The translations under genes were made by a program, and so were the position numbers. Shown in pieces: positions 17,066 through 22,226 of a DNA stretch of 64,000 nucleotides; the stretch's first letter is position 1, and every line of letters begins with the position of its first letter. Below the pieces are notes generated by a model. The model had not been told where the DNA came from and did no database searches. It saw only the letters and a program-made list of their open reading frames with translations. The stretch is taken from assembly GCF_003855095.1 (NCBI RefSeq), contig NZ_CP033972.1, forward strand, positions 1 to 64,000. Reading direction: 5' to 3'. Source of the stretch: Gordonia insulae (lineage in GTDB: Bacteria; Actinomycetota; Actinomycetes; Mycobacteriales; Mycobacteriaceae).

Positions 17066-18359
17066 CTGTGGTGTCGTGCATGGTCAGGTCGATGTAGGGC
17101 TGCCACCACGGGCGGCTGGTCAGCACCCCGTAGCGCAGGGCGTCGACGGCGTGGTCGTCGACCTTGATCGGCGCATCCTCGCCCTTCTCCGACTTCTTGG
17201 TGTCCCACACGTAGTTGGGCAGTTCGCCGATCAGCTCGGTGCAGCTGTCGTGGATGAACAGGCGGCCCGCGGTCAGCAGGGAGGCGATGACGCCGATTCC
17301 GTCGAGCACCTTGTTGTTGCCCTTGAGAATCTGCTCGAAATGGTCGGCCAGTAGCTGTCGTCGGAAGCCTGCGGCGGCGGGGTCGACGAAGGTGCGGTCC
17401 GGTTCGCCTGCTGTGCGGTAGAACTCGGCGAGGCTGGCGGATCGTTCGGCTTCGGTGCCGGGCCCGGGCGCCCACTCGGCCACCACGTACAGGTTGTTGT
17501 CGACGCCGAGGCTGATGAGTTCGCCGCGGGTGGCGTTGGTGACGCCGTAGTCCACTCCGCAGCCGAGCAGGGCTTGCATCTGCGGCAGTTCGGTGACGAC
17601 GTGGCGGTCGGGGTCGAACATGTCGTAGATGGCACCCTCGGCCAGCGACCATTCGCCCAAGATCATGCGCTTGTACCAGAGGCCGGTGTACATGGCTTTG
17701 GTGCTGGCGACGAACTCGGGGTCGAGGTTGTGGGCGTTGTCGTCGAGGGTGAAGCTGACCCTGACCAGGTTGATGGGTCGGTCGGGGTGACCTTCAGGTA
17801 GCTCGGCGTAGTCGGCGCGGCGGTCATGGAAGGTGCCGTGGCGGTCGATCCACAGCATCGCCTTGTCGAGCCAGTTGAGCTTGAACCAGTGCCGCGGGCC
17901 TTCGGGGTTGCAGGTGGCCCACAGGGTGGCTCCGCGCACCGAGAGGCGGCTGGTCAGCATGTTCCAGTAGCTCTCGGGCAGCGTGGACGCTTCGTCGACG
18001 TAGGCGCCGGCCAACGTGATGCCCTGGATCTTGGTGCGGGCTTCTTCGTTGTTGGCGCCGATGAGTAGGACGGGGCGGCCGCAGATCTGGACGATGCCGA
18101 GGCCGCGGAGGATCTTGACGCGGTGGGTGCCGAGCATGTCCTGGATGGGCAGGACGAGGTTGTTGATGACGGTGCGTTCGGTGCGGCCGGTCATCAGGAG
18201 GTTGCCGGCTGGGCCGGTACGGACGAAGCGGACCCATTCGATGAGTGAGCCCATGGTTTTGCCGGCGCGGACGCTGCCTTCGTAGATGTTGAGGCGTCCG
18301 CAGGAGTTCTGTGCTGCGAGTAGCGCTTTGCCTTGCAGCGGCGTGACGGAGAGTGTCAC
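17046..18359 (-). CDS. Terminase large subunit (packaging ATPase and nuclease)
   Basis: A 437-residue PBSX-type large terminase. Start GTG 18359-18357 is chosen because AGGA lies seven bases upstream and the codon overlaps the stop of the 57-residue gene before it; the frame is open to 18392. Walker A is SVRAGKT (about residues 29-35), Walker B is AYVDEAS (about 119-125). The C-terminal RNase H-like nuclease shows GVDYG and DDHAVDALRYG acidic residues. Cuts concatemeric DNA and drives it into the prohead. Confidence 0.93.
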   Translation of the reverse strand: MTLSVTPLQGKALLAAQNSCGRLNIYEGSVRAGKTMGSLIEWVRFVRTGPAGNLLMTGRTERTVINNLVLPIQDMLGTHRVKILRGLGIVQICGRPVLLIGANNEEARTKIQGITLAGAYVDEASTLPESYWNMLTSRLSVRGATLWATCNPEGPRHWFKLNWLDKAMLWIDRHGTFHDRRADYAELPEGHPDRPINLVRVSFTLDDNAHNLDPEFVASTKAMYTGLWYKRMILGEWSLAEGAIYDMFDPDRHVVTELPQMQALLGCGVDYGVTNATRGELISLGVDNNLYVVAEWAPGPGTEAERSASLAEFYRTAGEPDRTFVDPAAAGFRRQLLADHFEQILKGNNKVLDGIGVIASLLTAGRLFIHDSCTELIGELPNYVWDTKKSEKGEDAPIKVDDHAVDALRYGVLTSRPWWQPYIDLTMHDTTDEEVAA

Positions 18360-18529
18360 TGAACAATCCTCATCGTCCACGTCCTGGAGCACGTGACGCA
18401 GTCACATCGAAGGGACGGCTTCTGCCGAACGACGGCGACCTTGTGGCCAGGCATGTGGTGGTGCAGCACGATTCCTGGGATCATGCACAGGTTGCAGATC
18501 GCCGACCACCACATCGCAGCCGTGCTCAC
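18356..18529 (-). CDS. 57-residue Cys/His mini-protein between terminase subunits
   Basis: GTG 18529-18527 overlaps the stop of the small terminase gene (GTGA), and its TGA overlaps the GTG of the large terminase gene. The protein has CNLC (residues 12-15), a His cluster HHH and H (23-29), and CDCVTC (42-47). This suggests a small zinc protein. The perfect overlaps on both sides argue strongly that it is translated. Family not recognised; a packaging accessory role is possible from position alone. Confidence 0.65.
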   Translation of the reverse strand: MSTAAMWWSAICNLCMIPGIVLHHHMPGHKVAVVRQKPSLRCDCVTCSRTWTMRIVQ

Positions 18530-19002
18530 GCCGTCTCACCCCCGCCGAGCATGGCGTCCGCCCAGGCATCCACCGCGCTAGCCTCGGTGTCCACCGACAG
18601 GTCACGTAGTCGGTTCGCCGCGGTCGTCGCGATCGAGCTGGCCTGCATGATGTTGCGCTGGTCGGCATACGTCGGCTTGGCCAGCGTGTGCTCGTTGTAG
18701 ATGTTCTCGGCGCCGCCGAAGCTGTAGACGACGGCCTCCTCGTGCAGCTGGTCGAGCAGGCCCTCGGCCTCGACCAGATAGCGTTCCTCGAGGCGGACCC
18801 GGCGGGCTGCGGCGTCGATCTTGCGGGCCTCCACCGCTTTCGCCGTCTTCGACCGGTCGAACGTCAAACCCGCCTGCTTCGCCCACCGATTGACAGTCTG
18901 CTTGCTGCGACCCATCTCGGCGGCGATGGCGTGCAAGCTCATACCGGTGGCGTGCAGGTCGGCGAGTGTGACGTCGTCCTGGTCGGTCCATGGTCGTGGC
19001 AT
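18526..19002 (-). CDS. Terminase small subunit
   Basis: A 158-residue protein with an N-terminal helix-turn-helix (about residues 5-45: LADLHATGMSLHAIAAEMG, then SKQTVNRWAKQAG), which recognises the packaging site, and a charged helical C-terminal part. Position directly before the large subunit fits. Twin palindromes (19012-19043) just upstream of its start are candidate binding sites. Confidence 0.85.
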   Translation of the reverse strand: MPRPWTDQDDVTLADLHATGMSLHAIAAEMGRSKQTVNRWAKQAGLTFDRSKTAKAVEARKIDAAARRVRLEERYLVEAEGLLDQLHEEAVVYSFGGAENIYNEHTLAKPTYADQRNIMQASSIATTAANRLRDLSVDTEASAVDAWADAMLGGGETA

Positions 19003-19011
19003 GAGCGTTCT

Positions 19012-19043
19012 CCCGTGCGGGTGAAAGGTCGACCCGTGCGGGT
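19012..19043. repeat. Twin CCCGTGCGGG palindromes upstream of small terminase gene
   Basis: CCCGTGCGGG occurs at 19012-19021 and again at 19033-19042, the second within a longer palindrome GACCCG-TG-CGGGTC (19031-19044). The centres are 21 bp apart, about two DNA helical turns, so a protein could bind both on one face. They fill the 45-base gap before the small terminase gene. Packaging site (cos/pac) or operator are both possible. Confidence 0.5.
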
Positions 19044-19047
19044 CTGG

Positions 19048-19290
19048 TCAGGTTGGTTCGGCGATCCCGGTGATGTCGGTGAACCGATCCCACAGTTGAT
19101 CGATGCGGCCAGGTCGGGGCGGTCGGCCGTCGCGAGCCTGCTGGCGGATCTCGTAGATGGGCTCGAGGAGGTGGTCGCGGATGTCGATGATGTGTCGTGG
19201 GTCGACGTGGCCACGGTCGCCTTTGACGGCTGCGGCGACTTCGGCGCAGAGCAGGGTGAAGCGGTCGTTGGTGTCGGCCTGGTCGGTCAT
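19048..19290 (-). CDS. Small hypothetical phage protein
   Basis: An 80-residue protein from ATG 19290-19288, which overlaps the TGA of the upstream gene (TGATG); the frame is open to 19314. Mostly helical and charged, with a Pro/Arg-rich stretch near residues 56-62. Its neighbours are late-operon genes before terminase. No family recognised. Some phages carry HNH or packaging accessory genes here, but no such motif is visible. Confidence 0.6.
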   Translation of the reverse strand: MTDQADTNDRFTLLCAEVAAAVKGDRGHVDPRHIIDIRDHLLEPIYEIRQQARDGRPPRPGRIDQLWDRFTDITGIAEPT

Positions 19291-19603
19291 CAGGACGCCT
19301 TGGTTTCGCGCCACGTCCCAAGGTCGCCGACCTTCACCACCAGATACCTGCGAGCCGCCGGCTTCGTCTGCTCAACCAGCTCGAGTACCACTTCGTCGAA
19401 GCTGCGTGCCCGCTCCACGAGTTGGCGGAGCGCGTCGAACGCTTCAGCTTGTCCGTCGACGGTGGGGGCGGCGGGGATGATGCCGATCGTATTGTGGTCG
19501 TCGGTCCACAGGACGCCGTAGAAGGGTCCTGCCAGCGTGATCCACCGTCCGGGCCGGTGGCGAGGTCGCCGGTGGTGGACCAGGCGGTCGGCGTGTCAGG
19601 CAT
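19290..19603 (-). pseudogene. Hypothetical phage gene interrupted by a -1 frameshift
   Basis: Translation starting at ATG 19603-19601 (overlapping the stop of the membrane gene upstream) gives MPDTPTAWSTTGDLATGPDG. A second frame, -1 relative to it, then reads WITLAGPFYGVLWTDDHN and continues to TGA 19292-19290, which overlaps the next start. Neither frame alone makes a complete gene: the first runs on as a shadow to 19334, the second has no start codon after its TGA near 19599. The join falls near 19540-19555 at GGTGG. Mutation, sequencing error or programmed shift are all possible. Confidence 0.5.
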
Positions 19604-19733
19604 GCGACCATGCCGCATCCCAGGCGTCCACCCACGCCTGGTGCTGACGGCTGCGGCGGGCTCGTGTGCTGCGCAACCATCCTGCGGTGACGACGGCGAG
19701 CCGTAGCGGCATCAGCAGGGCGTAGAGCAGCAC
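19596..19733 (-). CDS. 45-residue single-pass membrane protein, first late gene
   Basis: GTG 19733-19731 is preceded by a perfect AGGAGG with seven-base spacing. Residues 2-20 (LLYALLMPLRLAVVTAGWL) form one membrane segment, followed by an Arg/Gln-rich and Trp-containing tail. It is the first gene downstream of the candidate late promoter. Function unknown. Confidence 0.6.
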   Translation of the reverse strand: MLLYALLMPLRLAVVTAGWLRSTRARRSRQHQAWVDAWDAAWSHA

Positions 19734-19847
19734 GGTGGGACCTCCTGAATGGGATTCGGCGGTGGTTTCGGTGTCGAGGCTCGACCTGCGCTCGCACCCG
19801 ACGCAGTCGCACGCCCTGCGCTGTTCCCGGAGATGGGAGATATGGCG

Positions 19848-19881
19848 AAGCCCGCCAGACCAGGGGGATGGTGGCGGGCTT
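19848..19881 (-). promoter_or_regulatory. Hairpin in the late-transcript leader
   Basis: AAGCCCGCCA (19848-19857) and TGGCGGGCTT (19872-19881) form a perfect 10-bp stem with a 14-base loop. It lies between the candidate late promoter and the first late gene. No run of T follows on the minus strand, so it is not a standard intrinsic terminator. It could be an attenuator, an antitermination element or a stabilising 5' structure. Confidence 0.5.
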
Positions 19882-19898
19882 GCTGGTTGCACACTGTG

Positions 19899-19941
19899 TG
19901 CGCATGCGCAGCATATCATTGGGGGTCGCCGGATTTGTCAA
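19899..19941 (-). promoter_or_regulatory. Candidate late promoter with palindromic operators
   Basis: On the minus strand: -35 TTGACA (19941-19936), 17-base spacer, -10 TGATAT (19918-19913). The expected start (about 19906) falls inside the perfect palindrome TGCGCATGCGCA (19899-19910), which abuts a second one, GCACAC-T-GTGTGC (19889-19901). The TGA stop of the upstream gene lies within the -35. It faces the entire terminase-to-lysis operon. Palindromes at the start site suggest repression in the lysogen or control by a regulator. Confidence 0.65.
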
Positions 19942-20609
19942 GCCTGCAGCATCTTCGGTCTCGCGCGTGTCTCCCGTGCCCGTTTGTGCGCGGCCAGCAC
20001 ATCGCCGAGATGGTAGAACCACAGGCCAGTGTCGACGTCGCGGGAACCGTTGAGTAGCTTGCGTTCCCGCAGGTGTTTCACGCGTCGCGCCGTCAGCCCC
20101 TTCGCCTGATCGCCGAGTTTGTGGGCCAGTTTCTCCACCTGGTCGGCGGTGACGACCTGCCGGTTCGCCTCGATGACCATCTTGTGATTGACGTGGTACT
20201 CGCGTTCCAATGTGCCTGTCGAGCGAGCACACCGGTCCAACACACGGCGCAGCGACTCGAAGATCTCGCGCCCGTCAGCCATCACCGCGATCGCCACCCG
20301 ATGCTTCTTCAACCACGCCGCCGTGGCTTCGAGGCCCATCGGATCGGGGTCGACCTTGCGATGCTCGCAGATGTGGCGCACCGTCGTGCTCAGCTCGTTG
20401 GACAGCTCGTCGATGAGGTCCTGGGCGCCAATATCGTAGGGCGGGCGCGAACACGGCTGAGATTGGACGTGAGGCCCAGCAACACCATTGCGGGCCAACG
20501 TGTCCGTCGCGGCGATCGTCAACCGATCCACCATGTCCCCGACCCGCTCGAGCTTGCCCGCCAACTCGTCCAATTCACCGTCAGTGACGGGCAACTTTTC
20601 CTGCGTCAT
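19938..20609 (-). CDS. Hypothetical protein, candidate late-gene regulator
   Basis: A 223-residue protein, last gene of the early operon. Residues about 160-215 (VEKLAHKLGDQAKG, LTARRVKHLRERKLLNG, LWFYHLGDVLAAHK) look like a helix-turn-helix/MerR-like fold with a following wing. The N-terminal part is acidic and helical. The gene ends inside the -35 box of the late promoter. In many phages the last early gene activates the late operon, so a DNA-binding late regulator is a fair inference. Family not firmly recognised. Confidence 0.6.
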   Translation of the reverse strand: MTQEKLPVTDGELDELAGKLERVGDMVDRLTIAATDTLARNGVAGPHVQSQPCSRPPYDIGAQDLIDELSNELSTTVRHICEHRKVDPDPMGLEATAAWLKKHRVAIAVMADGREIFESLRRVLDRCARSTGTLEREYHVNHKMVIEANRQVVTADQVEKLAHKLGDQAKGLTARRVKHLRERKLLNGSRDVDTGLWFYHLGDVLAAHKRARETRARPKMLQA

Positions 20610-20881
20610 GCCTGCTCACCGCCCTGCACGCGCGACTCAGAGCTAGGAACGTGTGGTCGTTCGAGGGGTAGCGACTTCCAGACTTCCTCGTGAACCGACT
20701 TCCCGGGATTGATACCGAGGGCCGCGTTGATGACTGTCGTCATGGCGACGTCGATGATGATCGACAGAACGCCCCCGAGTGCCGGCCACCGATTCTCCGC
20801 CCAGTCGATGCATTCCTGCAGCGAGGCTCCCTCGGCGAGCGGTCTGTGAAGCGTGGGAACGCGATTGACGATGCGGTTCAT
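20606..20881 (-). CDS. Hypothetical phage protein with one hydrophobic segment
   Basis: A 91-residue protein from ATG 20881-20879 with GAGGGG upstream; the frame is open to 21133. Residues about 35-56 are hydrophobic (GGVLSIIIDVAMTTVINAALG) and could be a membrane helix. N-terminus is basic. It overlaps both neighbours by 4 bases. Function unknown. Confidence 0.6.
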   Translation of the reverse strand: MNRIVNRVPTLHRPLAEGASLQECIDWAENRWPALGGVLSIIIDVAMTTVINAALGINPGKSVHEEVWKSLPLERPHVPSSESRVQGGEQA

Positions 20882-21123
20882 GCTGTTTCCCCTCGACGGT
20901 TGTACACGGATGGCCGGATGGCGGCCGCCCCGATCTGGTCGCGACCGATGCGTCCCTCTTTCAGTCCGGGCGGCGGATGCCCGATGTGCCAGCCGTCGGA
21001 GTGCTGGCAGCGGTAGACGCTCATGGTGTTGTCGCCGATGTGGCGGCGGATCTTCTTGGCGTCGCTCTTGCGGTGGTAGGCGCGTTTGCCGCAGATGCAG
21101 GTGTGCCAGTCGGTGAAGGTCAT
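20878..21123 (-). CDS. Small Cys/His protein, probable zinc finger
   Basis: An 81-residue protein with CICGK near residues 9-13, then YRCQHSDGWHIGH at about 37-49. The spacing of Cys and His pairs and the basic segment between them (RKSDAKKIRRH) resemble a C2H2-like or treble-clef finger that binds nucleic acid. It lies between the nuclease gene and the 20606 gene, with 4-base overlaps on both sides. Function unknown. Confidence 0.65.
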   Translation of the reverse strand: MTFTDWHTCICGKRAYHRKSDAKKIRRHIGDNTMSVYRCQHSDGWHIGHPPPGLKEGRIGRDQIGAAAIRPSVYNRRGETA

Positions 21124-21491
21124 GCCGCATCACCGCGGGCGTTCTTGTAGCCGGCCACCTCGAGCAGGGTCAGCATGTCCTCGAGCGGCATCACGGCCAG
21201 ATGGATGGGCGGGCGTCCACCGACGCCGCGGCGCTTGACGGTGAGGAACCCGAACGCCGCGCGGGCCCGCCCGATCTGATCGTCGAGCTGCTCGAGCCAG
21301 TCCCGCCAGTTGGGCGTGGCGACGTCCTTGGTCTGGACGATGACCATGCCGTTGCGGTCGAGGAAGATGTCGCCCTGGTCTTCCATGCGGCCGGGGCGAG
21401 TGCGGACGGCATCAGTGAATCCTTTCTCGTGACAAATGGCGAGAATGTCTCTCTCGTATTTGTCGCCTTTTGCTTTCATGCGGTTCGCCAT
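21120..21491 (-). CDS. Hjc-like Holliday-junction resolvase / PD-(D/E)xK nuclease
   Basis: A 123-residue protein with the order expected of archaeal Hjc-like nucleases: GDKYERDIL (early Glu), RPGRMEDQGDIFL (Asp), VIVQTKDV (Q-x-K motif). These would be the E, D and QxK residues of the PD-(D/E)xK fold. It probably resolves branched replication or recombination intermediates before packaging. Located downstream of the primase and origin. Confidence 0.75.
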   Translation of the reverse strand: MANRMKAKGDKYERDILAICHEKGFTDAVRTRPGRMEDQGDIFLDRNGMVIVQTKDVATPNWRDWLEQLDDQIGRARAAFGFLTVKRRGVGGRPPIHLAVMPLEDMLTLLEVAGYKNARGDAA

Positions 21492-21504
21492 TGTTCGCCT
21501 TCTT

Positions 21505-21915
21505 TCAGAAATCGGGAGTGTCGGGGAATTCGGTGGTGCGTGTTTTCTCGGTCACGTTGTTTTCGACGAGGGCATCGGGTGTCGGCCGGTCGCAGTCGTG
21601 CTCGATGTGCGCCCAGCTACGCGCCACCGGTGGCCACCGGTGGGTGGCGCTGGCGATGTCGGCGCGCACTCCGACTCGGATGTAGATGCGGCGTCCGATG
21701 CCGGCGTAGGTGCGCCAGCCGATCTCGTTGAGTGGGCGCGGGTCGAGTTGGCGGGGCAGGCCGCCGATGCGGGCGGCGAGGACGGTTGCCCGGCATCGCG
21801 GGCACGCCACCGGGTCGAGGTCGGTGGTGTGGTCGCTCTTGGGTGTGGCGGGCCGCTTCGGCGCGGCTTTCTGGCGGTGGGATGCGCCGCAGTCGGGGCA
21901 GACGTGGGTGGCCAT
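21505..21915 (-). CDS. Two-CxxC zinc-ribbon protein
   Basis: A 136-residue protein with CPDCG (residues 6-10) and CPRCR (38-42), forming a probable zinc ribbon at the N-terminus. The remaining sequence has an Arg-rich beta-like part (RRIYIRVGVRADI) and a polar C-terminus. Its ATG overlaps the stop of the origin-bearing ORF (TGATG). DNA- or protein-binding is likely from the ribbon; the exact role is unknown. Confidence 0.65.
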   Translation of the reverse strand: MATHVCPDCGASHRQKAAPKRPATPKSDHTTDLDPVACPRCRATVLAARIGGLPRQLDPRPLNEIGWRTYAGIGRRIYIRVGVRADIASATHRWPPVARSWAHIEHDCDRPTPDALVENNVTEKTRTTEFPDTPDF

Positions 21916-22226
21916 CAGATCGCCTCCGTGGCCTGTGGATAACTCACCCGACAGGGACCGCAGGGACCGAAATTGTGCATTGTTACTCCCGTAGCGTTTT
22001 TTCGGTGCTTGCTCTTGCTAATTCCCCTGGTCGCACTCTCATTTTTCGCATAGAGGAAACTTTTAGAAATTTCGGTCCCTGCGGTCCCTTTGGGGGTATA
22101 TGCGCTGGTCAAAACAGGGACCGTTCGAAAAGTCTTCGGTCCCTGTACGGTCCCTTCGGTCCCTGTAGCACCTTGAGGCAGGGACCGAAGTGGGGACCGT
22201 GCGGTCCCTGTGCATAACTCACTCAT
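21915..22226 (-). CDS. Small ORF that contains the iteron array
   Basis: ATG 22226-22224 overlaps the primase stop (ATGA) with GAGGAG six bases upstream, and the TGA 21917-21915 overlaps the next ATG. The 103-residue frame reads through eleven GGGACCG copies, giving peptides such as GTAGTE and FGPCGPC. The middle (ISKSFLYAKNESATRGISKSKHRKN) is Lys/Ser-rich and AT-rich in DNA. The flanking overlaps suggest it is translated, but sequence is clearly shaped by the DNA repeats. Function unknown; it may be a short coupling peptide. Confidence 0.5.
   Translation of the reverse strand: MSELCTGTARSPLRSLPQGATGTEGTVQGPKTFRTVPVLTSAYTPKGTAGTEISKSFLYAKNESATRGISKSKHRKNATGVTMHNFGPCGPCRVSYPQATEAI
21934..22217. 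other. Candidate phage replication origin (iterons plus DnaA boxes)
   Basis: Eleven copies of GGGACCG or its complement, starting at 21954, 21963, 22073, 22082, 22117, 22137, 22148, 22157, 22181, 22193 and 22202. Several pairs are exactly 9 bp apart. The array is bracketed by TGTGGATAA (21934-21942, exact DnaA box complement) and TGTGCATAA (22209-22217, fits TTATNCACA), both followed by ACTCAC. Bases 21970-22070 hold no copy and are AT-rich, a plausible unwinding element. It lies just downstream of the primase-helicase gene. Iteron-type phage origins share these parts. Confidence 0.75.

Noticed and set aside
18402..18668. 88-codon minus-strand frame across the terminase small gene end
   Set aside because: Arg/Pro-rich shadow frame; the coupled 57-residue gene in another frame fits both overlaps.
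21951..22208. GGGACCG copies considered as CRISPR
   Set aside because: Units are 7-10 bp, occur in both orientations and at irregular spacing; flanking DnaA boxes fit an origin.
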